Assembly (NCBI GenBank): GCA_014360195.1
Contig: JACIXY010000001.1
Location: forward strand, 312,989 to 376,988
DNA from: Bacillota bacterium
GTDB lineage: Bacteria > Bacillota > SHA-98 > UBA4971
DNA: 64,000 nt
Direction of reading: 5' to 3'
The notes under the pieces are model-generated. The model did not search any database, was not told where the DNA came from, and was given only the letters and a program-made list of their open reading frames with translations. The position numbers were made by a program, and so were the translations under genes. Numbering within the stretch: the first letter of the stretch is position 1; every line of letters begins with the position of its first letter. Shown here piece by piece: positions 35,774-45,749 of this stretch.

Positions 35774-37336
35774 TTGAGCGAGCGGCGCAAGGCAACCGAG
35801 ACCGGCGGGAATGAGAGGATGGCGGCGCTAATCTCCAATGCCTCCGCGCTTCGAGCGGTGGCATCGGCCGTCGAGGGGACCATCGGCCCCAAGGGCCTCG
35901 ACACCATGCTTGTAGACAGGTTTGGGGACGTGGTCGTGACCAACGATGGGTGCACGATCCTGGAGCGTATGGAGGCAACGCATCCGGCTGCGAAGATGCT
36001 CATCAACGTCGCCAGGGCCCAGCAGGAGGAGATCGGTGACGGAACCACGACCGCTACGATTATGGCGAGTGCCCTCGTGCAGGCTGGCCTTGACATGGTG
36101 GCCGATGGCGTGCCGGTGCCGCGCCTCATAGAGGGTGTGAGGGTGGGTGCCAAGGCCGCCATCGAGACGCTGGAGCGATCTGCCCGGCCGGTCGCCGGGC
36201 TTGACGATCCCCTGCTCCTGCGCGTGGCACACACGGCGGGAAGGGGCCACGAGGACATAGCCATGCTCGCCGTGGACGCTGCGAAGCTCGTAGGCATGGA
36301 TAACCTCCTTGACCCGGCCTTTCGGCTGCGGGATGCCATCGTCGCTCAGGAGGGAGCGAGGAACGAGGTATTCATGGGGGTCATCGTGAAGAAGGGAAGG
36401 CACAACAGGCACATGCCTGCGAGCGCGGTTCCCGCGAGGATCCTGGTGCTCGATGACGCGCTCCAGCCTGAGAAGCTCGATGACGAGGCGCTCGCCACCG
36501 AGCGCGGCATCGAGAGGCACCTTTCTCTCCAGGAGGAGTTCGAGCGTAACCTGAGACGGCTTGTGGCGTGCGGGGTCAACGTGATCCTGGTGGACCGGGG
36601 TCTTGCGGACATCGCAGAGGACGTCCTCACGGACGCGGGTGTCATGGTCGCAACGAGGGTGTCCTGGCGGGACCTTCGCAGGGTTGCCGAGCACACAGGC
36701 GCCCGCCCCGTGAAGCGCTCATGGCTCGCCCGGTCGGCCGGCGAGATCGAGAAGGTCCTCGGGAGGGCCGAGAGAGTGTACGAGGACGAGAAGCTTTCGG
36801 AAATCCGAATAGTCGGGGGCCGCGGCAAGCCGATGGCGACGATAGTGGTGGGGGCGGCGACGAGCGACGTCGTCGGGGAGCGCGAACGGATCGCCCATGA
36901 TGCCGTCTCGGCGGTCCAGGCCGCAGTCAGGGGCGGAGTGGTTCCTGGCGGTGGCGCGGCCGAGATCGCCGCGGCGAGGCGCCTTGCGGCGGTGAGGCAG
37001 GAAGTGAAGGGCATGGCGGCTTACGGCGTAGACTGCGTTGTGGCCGCGCTCAAACGGCCGCTTGCCCAGATCGTCCAGAATGCAGGGTACAACCCCCTTG
37101 AAAAGGTCGAGGAAGCGCTGGTGGCCCAGTCCGCGAGGGGCAGCGACAGCCTCGCCGTGAACTGCGATACGGGCGAGATAGCTGATATGCTGGCTCTAGG
37201 TGTCGTGGACCCGGCACCCGTGAAGCTTTACGCCCTGAGGGCGGCGGCAGAGGTTGGAGAGGCTGTCCTCAGGATTGACAGGATAGTGAAAAAGAGAGAG
37301 GATAACGTGGGTGAGGCGAAGGAGGCAGACACGTGA
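35774..37336 (+). CDS. Group III (archaeal/thermosome-like) chaperonin in a bacterium
   Basis: The 520-residue protein is a chaperonin of the thermosome/CCT type, not GroEL. It has [14 protein letters not shown] near 36, [40 protein letters not shown] with the nucleotide-binding [21 protein letters not shown] and the terminal [25 protein letters not shown]. It lacks the GGM tail. Bacterial Group III chaperonins are known in some anaerobic Firmicutes such as Carboxydothermus, within the dnaK operon and working without a GroES cap. It starts at TTG after GAGAGGGG; ATG 35819 is the alternative. The grpE GTG overlaps its stop. Confidence 0.93.
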   Translation: MSERRKATETGGNERMAALISNASALRAVASAVEGTIGPKGLDTMLVDRFGDVVVTNDGCTILERMEATHPAAKMLINVARAQQEEIGDGTTTATIMASALVQAGLDMVADGVPVPRLIEGVRVGAKAAIETLERSARPVAGLDDPLLLRVAHTAGRGHEDIAMLAVDAAKLVGMDNLLDPAFRLRDAIVAQEGARNEVFMGVIVKKGRHNRHMPASAVPARILVLDDALQPEKLDDEALATERGIERHLSLQEEFERNLRRLVACGVNVILVDRGLADIAEDVLTDAGVMVATRVSWRDLRRVAEHTGARPVKRSWLARSAGEIEKVLGRAERVYEDEKLSEIRIVGGRGKPMATIVVGAATSDVVGERERIAHDAVSAVQAAVRGGVVPGGGAAEIAAARRLAAVRQEVKGMAAYGVDCVVAALKRPLAQIVQNAGYNPLEKVEEALVAQSARGSDSLAVNCDTGEIADMLALGVVDPAPVKLYALRAAAEVGEAVLRIDRIVKKREDNVGEAKEADT

Positions 37337-38064
37337 GCGAGGAGGCTTTTGAGGCCCAGGGCTGTGCGCCCGCCGATGACGGGACAACCAGGCAGGAGGT
37401 TGCGCCGGACTCAACCCAGGAGACTCGCGCCGCCGACCAGTCCACGGGAGAGGCCGCGGAGGGTGCAGAGAGCGCGGAGAACAAGGTGGATCTCGAAGCA
37501 TTGCTCCGTCAGGAAACGGCGCTCAAGGAAAGGTATCTCGCCGGGTGGCAGCGGGCTCAGGCTGACCTGGAGAACCTTAAAAAGCGTGTGGCGCGTGAGC
37601 AGGCGGAATTCCGCACGGTGGTCGTGGAGGCTCTCGTCAAGGACATGCTCCCCGCCCTCGACAGTCTGGAGCGGGCGGTAAAGCACGCGAAGACGAGCGC
37701 AGCTGACGAGGGCATAGCACAGGGCCTGGACCTTGTGATGAATAAGTTTCTGGAGTTTCTCGAGAGGGAGGGCATAAGGCCAATCTCGGCTGCCGGGGAG
37801 CCGTATGACCCCATGAGGCACGAGGCTATATTGCAGGTGCCCACCAGCAAAGTGGAGGAAGGCACCGTTCTCGAGGAAGTTCAGCGAGGGTACGCGTCCA
37901 GGGACCGCGTGATCAGGCCCGCGCTCGTGACGGTGGCGTGCAGGCCTGCCCCGCAGCCCGAGGGGGCGGCCACCGATGCAGCCAATGACGCTGACGGGGC
38001 TGGCGGAGCTGGCGGAGCTGGCGAGGAGATGGAAGCCGGCGACGCGGGTAGCGACCGCGAGTAG
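37333..38064 (+). CDS. grpE: Nucleotide exchange factor GrpE
   Basis: GrpE releases ADP from DnaK. The 243-residue product has an acidic disordered N-terminus, a long helix with KERYLAGWQRAQADLENLKKRVAREQAEF, and the beta domain with GIRPISAAGEPYDPMRHEAILQVP and GYASRDRVIRPALVTVA. A tail of about 35 Gly/Ala/Asp residues is added at the C-terminus. GTG 37333 overlaps the chaperonin stop (GTGA). About 160 non-coding bases separate it from dnaK. Confidence 0.95.
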   Translation: MSEEAFEAQGCAPADDGTTRQEVAPDSTQETRAADQSTGEAAEGAESAENKVDLEALLRQETALKERYLAGWQRAQADLENLKKRVAREQAEFRTVVVEALVKDMLPALDSLERAVKHAKTSAADEGIAQGLDLVMNKFLEFLEREGIRPISAAGEPYDPMRHEAILQVPTSKVEEGTVLEEVQRGYASRDRVIRPALVTVACRPAPQPEGAATDAANDADGAGGAGGAGEEMEAGDAGSDRE

Positions 38065-38224
38065 GCGTCCCATCCCGCGGTGCCGGGTGGCCCGAGGGGT
38101 AGACGCCTGTGCGGACGCGCGAGATGTATCGCCGACGTTTCGCCGTGCGGTTGCGGTTCGGTGGGCAGCGCTTCGCAGAAAGTGCACGTTTTGTAGATAG
38201 TGCAGGAGATGAGGGGGTAGGACG

Positions 38225-40105
38225 ATGTCACGAGTGGTAGGAATAGATCTCGGAACGACCAACTCAGTCATCGCCGTGATGGAGGGCGGCGAGGCTAAGG
38301 TCATCCCGAACGCCGAAGGTTCGAGGCTCACTCCCTCGGCTGTGGCTTTTTCCAAGACAGGAGAGCGAATGGTCGGACAGGTTGCCAAGAGGCAAGCTGT
38401 CGTCAACCCTGAGAGAACCATTCTGTCCATCAAGAGAAAGATGGGCACGACCTACAGGGTAAGGATCGACGACAAGGAGTACACGCCACAGGAGATCTCC
38501 GCCATGATCCTCCGCAAGCTCAAGGAGGACGCCGAGGCGTACCTGGGGGAGAAGGTGGAGAAAGCCGTCATAACTGTCCCCGCGTATTTCACTGATGCCC
38601 AGCGGCAGGCGACCAAGGACGCCGGGAGGATCGCGGGTCTCGAGGTCCTCCGGATCATCAACGAGCCGACTGCAGCCGCTCTGGCTTACGGCCTCGATAA
38701 GGGCCAGGACCACACGATCCTCGTGTTCGATCTGGGCGGCGGCACGTTCGACGTCTCAATCCTGGAGCTTGGGGACGGCGTCTTCGAGGTAAAGGCCACT
38801 TCCGGCAACAACCTCCTGGGCGGGGACGACTTCGACAGGAGGATCGTGGACTACGTAGCGGAGGAGTTCTCAAAACAGCACGGCATAGACTTGCGCAAAG
38901 ACAGGGTCGCCCTGCAGCGGCTGACTGAGGCTGCGGAGAAGGCCAAAATCGAGCTGTCGGGGCTTCTCACGGCCAACATTAACCTGCCGTTCATCGCGGC
39001 TGACTCAAGCGGGCAGCCCCTGCACCTGGACATGACGCTGACCAGGGCGAAGCTGGAAGAGCTCACGCAGGACCTTGTCGAAAAGACCCTCGGGCCTACT
39101 CGAAGGGCGCTCGCAGACGCGGGGCTTGAGCCCAAGGACATCGACAAAGTGATCCTCGTTGGCGGACAGACCAGGATGCCCGCGGTACAGAGGGCCATCA
39201 GGGACCTCATCGGCAAGGAGCCGCACAAGGGCGTGAACCCCGATGAGGTGGTGGCTCTCGGAGCCGCCATCCAGGCGGGCGTGCTCGCCGGCGAGGTGCG
39301 CGACGTGTTGCTTCTCGACGTGACCCCGCTGTCCCTTGGTATCGAGACGCTCGGCGGGGTGTTCACGAAGCTCATCGAGCGCAACACGACCATCCCGACC
39401 ACCAAGAAGCAGATATTCTCGACGGCGGCTGACAACCAGACAACGGTGGAAATCAACGTGCTCCAGGGCGAGCGGCCAATGGCCGCCGACAACGTGTCCC
39501 TGGGGAGGTTCCAGCTTACCGGGATACCCCCCGCGCCCCGCGGGGTGCCGCAGATCGAGGTGACCTTCGATATCGACGTAAACGGTATAGTCCACGTGTC
39601 AGCCAAAGACCTCGGAACGGGCAGGGAGCAGAAGATCACCATCACGTCATCGAGCGGCGTATCACGTGAGGATATCGAGCGGATGGTCAAGGAAGCGGAG
39701 GCCCACGCCGAGGAAGACAAGCGCAGGCGCGAAGAGGCTGAGCTCCGTAACGAAGCTGACTCGCTCATATACACCGCCGAGAAGACCCTCAGGGAGCACA
39801 AGGATAAGATATCCGGCGATCAGGCGGCGAAGGTCGACCGAGCGAAAGAGAACCTGCGCTCTGCGCTTGCGGGCAAGGACATCGCAGCCATCAAGGCTCG
39901 CAAGGACGATCTCCTCGGCGCGCTGCACGAGGTGACAACGGCGATGTACAGCCACGCCCAGGCGGCCGGACCCAGTGCCGGTGCGGGTGCGGGCGGCGAC
40001 GGGGCGACCGGGACCGGCGGCTCTTCGGGAGGCGCAGGAGGAGCCAGGTCAGGCGGGCGCGACGATGTCGTCGACGCCGAGTATAAAGAGGTCAAGGACG
40101 AGTAA
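38225..40105 (+). CDS. dnaK: Hsp70 chaperone DnaK
   Basis: The 626-residue protein has the nucleotide-binding domain starting [45 protein letters not shown], the linker [19 protein letters not shown], the substrate-binding beta sandwich and a Gly-rich C-terminal tail ending in [12 protein letters not shown]. The NBD has the short form typical of Gram-positive DnaK. ATG 38225 follows GAGGGGG. It is part of the CIRCE operon. Confidence 0.98.
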   Translation: MSRVVGIDLGTTNSVIAVMEGGEAKVIPNAEGSRLTPSAVAFSKTGERMVGQVAKRQAVVNPERTILSIKRKMGTTYRVRIDDKEYTPQEISAMILRKLKEDAEAYLGEKVEKAVITVPAYFTDAQRQATKDAGRIAGLEVLRIINEPTAAALAYGLDKGQDHTILVFDLGGGTFDVSILELGDGVFEVKATSGNNLLGGDDFDRRIVDYVAEEFSKQHGIDLRKDRVALQRLTEAAEKAKIELSGLLTANINLPFIAADSSGQPLHLDMTLTRAKLEELTQDLVEKTLGPTRRALADAGLEPKDIDKVILVGGQTRMPAVQRAIRDLIGKEPHKGVNPDEVVALGAAIQAGVLAGEVRDVLLLDVTPLSLGIETLGGVFTKLIERNTTIPTTKKQIFSTAADNQTTVEINVLQGERPMAADNVSLGRFQLTGIPPAPRGVPQIEVTFDIDVNGIVHVSAKDLGTGREQKITITSSSGVSREDIERMVKEAEAHAEEDKRRREEAELRNEADSLIYTAEKTLREHKDKISGDQAAKVDRAKENLRSALAGKDIAAIKARKDDLLGALHEVTTAMYSHAQAAGPSAGAGAGGDGATGTGGSSGGAGGARSGGRDDVVDAEYKEVKDE

Positions 40106-40151
40106 CCCCGCATCTTGCGGCTTGTGCGCCGCATGTCCAGGGGTGTGAAGA

Positions 40152-41300
40152 TTGGCAAAGCGCGACTACTACGAAGTCCTGGGTGTGGACAGAAACGCAA
40201 GCCAGGATGAGATCAAGAAAGCGTTCCGGAAGCTTGCGCGCAAGTACCACCCGGACATGAACAAAGAGGATCCCTCCGCCGAGGAGAAGTTCAAGGAGAT
40301 AAACGAAGCGTACGAGGTGCTATCCGACCCGGAGAAGCGCCGTCGCTACGATCAGTTCGGCCATGCCGCGGAAGGCCCGGCCGGCGGGCCTGGCGGCATG
40401 GGCGGCTGGGATTTCGGCGACTTCGGCACGTCGTTCGACAGCATCTTCGACATGTTCTTCGGCGGCGGTTTCGGCGGGACGAGGGCTGCAAGGCCGGGCC
40501 CGGAGAGAGGCGCCGACCTCCGCTACGATCTCGAGATTTCGCTGGAAGAAGCCGCCTTAGGTCTTGAGAGGGAGATCGAGGTAGTGCGCCTCGATACTTG
40601 CTCCAAGTGCGGCGGCACGGGGGCGAAGCCGGGCACATCGCCTGTCACGTGCCCGGTGTGCGGTGGTCGAGGCCAGACCACCCAAGTGCGGACCACCGCC
40701 TTCGGGAGGTTCACCAGCATCACCACATGCCCCCGGTGCGGAGGCGAGGGCAGGGTGATCGAATCGCCGTGCCAGACGTGTCAGGGCCGGGGCAGGGTCC
40801 GCAAGCGCAAGAAGATCAGGGTGAGAATCCCCGCCGGAGTGGACTCCGGAATGCGCGTGCGGGTGGCCGGTGAGGGCGAAGCCGGGGTGCGCGGCGGGCC
40901 GCCGGGGGACCTCTTCGTCTTCATCACCGTGAGACCGCACGAGGTTTTCCAGCGGGAAGGGAACGATATATTCTGCGAGATCCCTATAAGCATCTGGCAG
41001 GCAGCTCTGGGTGATGACATAGAGGTGCCCGCCCTTGAAGGCAGGGCGTCGCTTCACATCCCGGAGGGGACTCAAACCGGCACAGCCTTTCGCCTGCGGG
41101 GCAAGGGGATTCCCGATGTACACGGCGGTCCCCGTGGAGACCAGTACGTCAGGGTGAAAGTGGTGACGCCGACGAGGCTCACAGACAGGGAGAAGGAGCT
41201 TATCCGGGAGCTCGCGAGGCTACGGGGTGCGCACAAGACCGACGATGGGCCGAGAAGTTTCTTCCAGAAGGTCCGCGACGCGTGGGAGCGCCACGCGTGA
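40152..41300 (+). CDS. dnaJ: Hsp40 co-chaperone DnaJ
   Basis: DnaJ delivers substrates to DnaK and stimulates its ATPase. The 382-residue protein is a class I J-protein: J domain (residues 4-70 with HPD in KYHPDMN), G/F region ([12 protein letters not shown]), four zinc repeats [24 protein letters not shown] and CQTCQGRG, then the C-terminal substrate domain. The start is TTG 40152. Confidence 0.97.
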   Translation: MAKRDYYEVLGVDRNASQDEIKKAFRKLARKYHPDMNKEDPSAEEKFKEINEAYEVLSDPEKRRRYDQFGHAAEGPAGGPGGMGGWDFGDFGTSFDSIFDMFFGGGFGGTRAARPGPERGADLRYDLEISLEEAALGLEREIEVVRLDTCSKCGGTGAKPGTSPVTCPVCGGRGQTTQVRTTAFGRFTSITTCPRCGGEGRVIESPCQTCQGRGRVRKRKKIRVRIPAGVDSGMRVRVAGEGEAGVRGGPPGDLFVFITVRPHEVFQREGNDIFCEIPISIWQAALGDDIEVPALEGRASLHIPEGTQTGTAFRLRGKGIPDVHGGPRGDQYVRVKVVTPTRLTDREKELIRELARLRGAHKTDDGPRSFFQKVRDAWERHA

Positions 41301-42078
41301 GCGGGGGCGTCCGAGGTTCTTCGTACCCGGGCTCACCACGGCCGGGTCCACGGTAGCCATAACCGGCCAGGATGCCCGCCATATCCTTCGCGTCCTCAGG
41401 CTTGGGCCCGGCGATGAGATCGAGGCCGTGGACGGCGCCGGGGCGGAGCGCCGTGGCCTCATCATAAGGGCCGGAGGCGACGAGGTGCTGGTGATGCTGG
41501 CAGAGGGCAGCGACGTATGCCGCGAGCCCTCTGTATTCATTACTATTCTTCAGGGGCTTCCGAAGGGCGACAAGATGGATGAGGTCGTCAGGAGGAACAC
41601 CGAGATAGGCGTAAGCCGGTTCCTGCCCGTGGTGACCGAGCGTACCGTGGCACGGCCGGACCCGTCGGGGGCTGCGAGGCGGGTGCAACGGTGGAGGCGG
41701 ATCGCGCGTGAAGCCTCCAAACAGTCCGGGCGGCAGCGCGTGCCGGATGTGCTTGACATCATGGGCTTCCAGGAGGCGCTCGAGCAGGTGGCCTCCGGCA
41801 CCGGCCCGGATGCATCCGCGCCGGACGACCGCCTCATCATCATGCCCTGGGAGCTGGAAAGAGCGCGGAGCATCCGAGACGTGCTGCGGGAGCGCCGTGG
41901 AGCCCGCGACATTCTCGTCTTCGTCGGGCCGGAGGGCGGGTTTTCCCGGGAAGAGGTTGGACAGGCTGTCGCGTGCGGGGCCGTAACGTGCGGGCTGGGC
42001 CCGAGGATACTCCGGACGGAGACGGCGGGCCTCGTGGTGGCTTCGATCATCCTGTACGAGGCCGGGGAGATGGGGTAG
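41245..42078 (+). CDS. rsmE: 16S rRNA m3U1498 methyltransferase RsmE
   Basis: RsmE methylates N3 of U1498 in 16S rRNA using SAM. The family start RPRFFVPG is seen near 41308, followed by [26 protein letters not shown], the knotted SPOUT core with [43 protein letters not shown] and [34 protein letters not shown]. No good start lies near the family N-terminus; the first in-frame codons are ATG 41245 and GTG 41227, both inside dnaJ. A GTG overlapping the dnaJ stop (41297) is one base out of frame. prmA, often between dnaJ and rsmE, is absent. Confidence 0.92.
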   Translation: MGREVSSRRSATRGSATRERGRPRFFVPGLTTAGSTVAITGQDARHILRVLRLGPGDEIEAVDGAGAERRGLIIRAGGDEVLVMLAEGSDVCREPSVFITILQGLPKGDKMDEVVRRNTEIGVSRFLPVVTERTVARPDPSGAARRVQRWRRIAREASKQSGRQRVPDVLDIMGFQEALEQVASGTGPDASAPDDRLIIMPWELERARSIRDVLRERRGARDILVFVGPEGGFSREEVGQAVACGAVTCGLGPRILRTETAGLVVASIILYEAGEMG

Positions 42079-43458
42079 TTGCCTCAGAAGACGCGAAGAT
42101 GCGCCTTCTACACTCTAGGGTGCAAGGTGAACCAATACGACACGGAAAGCCTCGCAAGGCTTTTCCGCGAGCGCGGCTACGACATCGTGGACTTCGAGTC
42201 CCTAGCGGACGTGTACTGCATCAACACGTGCACGGTCACGAGCACAAGTGAAAAGAAGTCCAGGCAGGCCATTCGCCGGGCGAAGCGGCGGAATCCTTCA
42301 GCCATCGTAGCTGTGGTGGGTTGCTATGCGCAGGTCGCGCCGGATGAGGTGGCTTCCATACCCGGGGTCGACGTGGTCGCCGGGATTCGGGAGAGAGGAA
42401 AGCTCGTGGACCTTGTGGAGAAAGCCATGCAGGGCCAGGGTCCTGTGGTCGAAGTGCGCGGAGGCCGCCCCGGCGGCCCCTTTGAGGAGCTTCCTCTCGC
42501 GGGGCCGCACGCGAGGACTCGCGGGTTCATCAAGGTCCAGGAAGGCTGCGACGAGTTCTGCTCCTACTGCAGGGTGCCATACGCGCGTGGAGCGTCGAGA
42601 AGCCGGGACCCCGAAAGCGTGCTTGCTGAGGTGCAGAGGTTCGTGGAGGCGGGCCACAAGGAGATCGTCCTGACCGGTATCCACCTCGGGGCGTACGGCA
42701 GGGACCTGGGCGAGCTGGGGAACGGCGTCCGTCCGGACCTTGCGTGGCTCGTAGAGCGTGTCCACGAGGTGCCGGGACTCGGGCGGGTGAGGCTGAGCTC
42801 GGTGGAGCCTCTCGATGTGGATGAGCGCCTCATACGGGCTGTGGCGGCCCTTCCCAGGGTCGCAAAGCACTTCCACATACCGCTTCAGAGCGGCGACGAT
42901 GATATCCTGGCGATGATGAACAGGAGATATCGGGCGTCCGACTACGAGCGTCTTATCGACCGGATCCGCGAGGAGATTTGGCCCGTGGGCATCACCACCG
43001 ACATCATGGTGGGCTTCCCGGGCGAAACGGAGGAGAGGTTCGCGCGATCCTGCGAGTTTGCGAGGCGCATCGCTTTCTCGAGGATGCACGTGTTCGCGTA
43101 CTCGCCCCGGCCCGGCACCCGCGCCGCCCGCATGAAGGCGCAGGTGGACCCCGCCACGAGGCACGCGCGGAGCGAGACCATGATCGCGCTAGGGCGCGAG
43201 CTCGGGCTTAAGTTTCACCAGAGCTTGGTGGGGTGCCGCGAAGAGGCGCTGGTGGAGGACTATGAAGTTGGCCGCGGTGTCGTGCGTGGGATCGGTAGCA
43301 CCTACGTGAGAATCGAGTTTCCGGGAGAAGCGGACCTCGCAGGAGAGCTTGTCCCGGTGTCAGTTGTGGCTGCGGACCCGGACGGGGTCACGGCAAGAAG
43401 AGTTTTTCAACCAGAGGTCGCAGAGGAAGGATCGGAGAGGCGCGGGGAGAAGTTATAA
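42079..43458 (+). CDS. mtaB: tRNA t6A37 methylthiotransferase MtaB
   Basis: MtaB converts t6A to ms2t6A at position 37 of tRNAs. The 459-residue protein has the N-terminal UPF0004 domain (TLGCKVNQYDTES, NTCTVT, VGCYAQ), the radical SAM domain with CDEFCSYCRVPYARG binding the second [4Fe-4S] cluster, FHIPLQSGDD and a C-terminal TRAM region. TTG 42079 follows immediately after the rsmE TAG. Context is the same as in B. subtilis (yqeU-yqeV). Confidence 0.95.
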   Translation: MPQKTRRCAFYTLGCKVNQYDTESLARLFRERGYDIVDFESLADVYCINTCTVTSTSEKKSRQAIRRAKRRNPSAIVAVVGCYAQVAPDEVASIPGVDVVAGIRERGKLVDLVEKAMQGQGPVVEVRGGRPGGPFEELPLAGPHARTRGFIKVQEGCDEFCSYCRVPYARGASRSRDPESVLAEVQRFVEAGHKEIVLTGIHLGAYGRDLGELGNGVRPDLAWLVERVHEVPGLGRVRLSSVEPLDVDERLIRAVAALPRVAKHFHIPLQSGDDDILAMMNRRYRASDYERLIDRIREEIWPVGITTDIMVGFPGETEERFARSCEFARRIAFSRMHVFAYSPRPGTRAARMKAQVDPATRHARSETMIALGRELGLKFHQSLVGCREEALVEDYEVGRGVVRGIGSTYVRIEFPGEADLAGELVPVSVVAADPDGVTARRVFQPEVAEEGSERRGEKL

Positions 43459-43477
43459 TTATTAGGGAGGGACTGCA

Positions 43478-43864
43478 ATGACGGCTACCGAGACCGAGGC
43501 CCGTCCGCGCGTCGACGGGGTGGAGCGAGAGTGCCTGTTCTGCAGGATCGCAAGGCGCGAAGTTCCGGCGGATGTTGTGTACGAAGACGACCAGACGTTT
43601 GCCTTCCGCGACATCAATCCCCAGGCGCCCGTTCACGTGCTCGTCATCCCGAAGCGGCACGTAAGTTCCCTGGCCGAGCTGGCCGAGCCCGATGAGGCCC
43701 TGATGGGGCATCTTCTGGTTGTTGCCGCAAGGCTTGCATCCGAACTCGGGGTCGGCGACGGGTTCCGGGTGGTGGGAAACTGTGGCGAGATGGCGGGCCA
43801 GAGCGTCTTCCACATCCACTTGCACATTCTCGGAGGAAGACGACTTGGGTGGCCCCCTGGATGA
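43478..43864 (+). CDS. HIT-family nucleotide hydrolase (HinT-like)
   Basis: The 128-residue protein shows ECLFCRIARREVPADVVYEDDQTFAFRDINPQAPVHVLVIPKRHV and the histidine triad VFHIHLHILGGR, as in HinT purine nucleoside phosphoramidases. It ends RLGWPPG. ATG 43478 follows AGGGAGGG. It is commonly linked to mtaB and rpsU in Clostridia. Confidence 0.95.
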   Translation: MTATETEARPRVDGVERECLFCRIARREVPADVVYEDDQTFAFRDINPQAPVHVLVIPKRHVSSLAELAEPDEALMGHLLVVAARLASELGVGDGFRVVGNCGEMAGQSVFHIHLHILGGRRLGWPPG

Positions 43865-43924
43865 CTGCCCTCCACAGGCCGGTGCGGGTTGCGGCGCAGG
43901 GCGCGGCGCTGCGCAGGTTCGAGA

Positions 43925-43954
43925 TTGACATGTGATCGAGCGCTGGGGTATAAT
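43925..43954 (+). promoter_or_regulatory. Consensus vegetative promoter of rpsU
   Basis: TTGACA at 43925-43930 and TATAAT at 43949-43954, 18-base spacer, both perfect boxes. The predicted leader is about 105 bases. Confidence 0.85.
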
Positions 43955-44066
43955 CTGGCGTAGGTCTTTTCGGCGAGTGCCCGACTGGTCTCCGCCACCA
44001 CAGCTGGCTGCCTCAAGTCGCAGCACCGTCGGGTAAAGATCGTGGTTGCGGAGGGAGGGAGATCGG

Positions 44067-44246
44067 ATGTCGGAGGTACGTGTCGGAAAAAACGAATCCC
44101 TCGATAGCGCGCTCCGCAGGTTCAAGCGGGAGTGCCAGAAGTCGGGAGTTTTCGCTGAACTTCGGAAGCACGAGCATTACGAGAAGCCGAGCGTGCGGCG
44201 GAAGAAGAAGTCTGAGGCCGCGCGCAAGCGTAGGTTCCGCTACTAG
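44067..44246 (+). CDS. rpsU: 30S ribosomal protein S21
   Basis: The 59-residue basic protein [20 protein letters not shown]...[20 protein letters not shown]...[16 protein letters not shown] is a complete S21. ATG 44067 follows GGAGGGAGA; an in-frame codon 21 bases upstream is ignored. yqeY, which usually follows in Bacillus, is missing. Confidence 0.97.
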   Translation: MSEVRVGKNESLDSALRRFKRECQKSGVFAELRKHEHYEKPSVRRKKKSEAARKRRFRY

Positions 44247-44263
44247 GCTTGGCATAGCGAGTG

Positions 44264-44285
44264 GTGCCCGACTCTCGTCGGGCAT
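44264..44285 (+). terminator. Terminator-like hairpin after rpsU
   Basis: GTGCCCGAC-TCTC-GTCGGGCAT gives a nine-bp stem 18 bases past the rpsU stop; the following bases (CATCTGTTATG) are only moderately U-rich. Confidence 0.5.
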
Positions 44286-44341
44286 CATCTGTTATGAGGC
44301 GGAAGGCAGGCCACCGGGCCGGAGTAGAGCGGGGGGTTGAA

Positions 44342-45685
44342 ATGAGGCGCACATCCCATCGAATCACCGTGATTCTTCTCGCCCTGGCGCTGGCGGGCGG
44401 GTTTGCGCTCACGCTTGCGGCGGGACGCGTATGCTCGCAGCAAGCTCCGGAGGACAAGACTGTATACGTGCTCAGCGTAGAGGGACCTATTGAGCCGGGC
44501 CTTGCGGCGTACCTGAAGAGAGGGTTCGAAGCCGCTCGGGACGCCCGGGCCGCGTGCGTCCTGATCGAGGTCGATACCTTCGGAGGCCGTGTTGATGCCG
44601 CCACCGAGATACGCGATCTCATTTTCGACCTCGGGGTACCTTCCGTGGCCTTCGTGAAAGGGAGGGCATGGTCGGCGGGAGCGCTAGTCACGCTCGCCGC
44701 CGAGAAGATCGCGATGGCTCCCGGCGCGAGCATCGGGGCGGCCGAGACCATCCCGAAGGAGGAGAAAGCCATCTCCGCGCTACGCGGCGAGTTCGAGGCA
44801 ACTGCCGAGGCCAGAGGACGTGATCCCAGGGTCGCCGCGGCTATGGTCGATGCCGACATAGTCATAGAGGGTCTCATAGGACAGGGCAAGCTCCTCACCC
44901 TTACGGCGCAGAAAGCAAAGGAGCTTGGGCTCGCCGATCTCGTGGCGGGCACCAGGGGGGAGGTCCTGCGCAAGTTCGGCTTCGCCGACGCGGAGCTCGT
45001 GGAGGTGCAGCAAAACTGGGCTGAGAAGGTCGCCCGTTTCTTGACGGAGCCGACCGTAAGCTCGATACTTCTCATCATAGGCTTCCTGGGGCTCCTCTTC
45101 GAGGTTACCTCGCCCGGGTGGGGAGTGCCGGGTACGGCCGGATTGGTGGCCCTCGCGCTCTTTTTCGGCGGCAGGATGATGGCGGGCATCGCCGGGTGGG
45201 AGGTCGTGGGCCTCTTCATCCTGGGCTTCATCCTGCTTATGGTGGAGGCCTTCCTTATACCCGGATTCGGCGTCGCAGGCATCGGCGGGATCGTGGCCAT
45301 ATTCGCCTCGCTCGTCTTGAGCTTCAGGGATCTGCGCGAGGCCGCGTTCGTGATCTCATTCTCCCTCGTAGTTACGGCGTTCATCGTTGCAACGGCGTTC
45401 AAGTACCTCGGGAGATCGCCCGCCATCGGACGGCTCATTCTGAGAACGAGCGAAGCCGCCCGCGAAGGTTACGTCGCGACGCCCGAGCGTCAGGCTTATC
45501 TGGGCCGGGTAGGAAGGACTCTGACCGTAATGCGGCCGAGCGGCACCATACTCGTCGACGGCGCAAGGCTTGACGCGGTGTCAGAGGGGGATTTCATTCC
45601 GAAGGACGCCGTCGTAGAGGTCGTGGACGTCGCGGGGCCGCGCCTCGTGGTGCGCGTCCACGAGGAAAGTGAGCAGCGCATCTGA
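44342..45685 (+). CDS. NfeD-family membrane-bound serine protease (YqeZ-like)
   Basis: The 447-residue protein has a signal or anchor (residues about 9-27), a ClpP-type protease domain (VYVLSVEGPIEPGLAAYLKRGFEAA, EVDTFGGRVDAATEIRD, and WSAGALVTLAAEKIAMAPGASIGAAE with the likely Ser), about four membrane spans (around 265-375) and a C-terminal NfeD OB-fold (GRTLTVMRPSGTILVDGARLDAVSEGDFIPKDAVVEVVDVAG). It is paired with a flotillin-like gene, the usual NfeD-flotillin partnership in membrane microdomains. ATG 44342 follows GGGGGG. Confidence 0.94.
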   Translation: MRRTSHRITVILLALALAGGFALTLAAGRVCSQQAPEDKTVYVLSVEGPIEPGLAAYLKRGFEAARDARAACVLIEVDTFGGRVDAATEIRDLIFDLGVPSVAFVKGRAWSAGALVTLAAEKIAMAPGASIGAAETIPKEEKAISALRGEFEATAEARGRDPRVAAAMVDADIVIEGLIGQGKLLTLTAQKAKELGLADLVAGTRGEVLRKFGFADAELVEVQQNWAEKVARFLTEPTVSSILLIIGFLGLLFEVTSPGWGVPGTAGLVALALFFGGRMMAGIAGWEVVGLFILGFILLMVEAFLIPGFGVAGIGGIVAIFASLVLSFRDLREAAFVISFSLVVTAFIVATAFKYLGRSPAIGRLILRTSEAAREGYVATPERQAYLGRVGRTLTVMRPSGTILVDGARLDAVSEGDFIPKDAVVEVVDVAGPRLVVRVHEESEQRI

Positions 45686-45749
45686 CGCGTGAACCTCGAA
45701 AGGGAACCATCACACCATCACCATAAACGTAACCGGGAGGTAATGGAGT

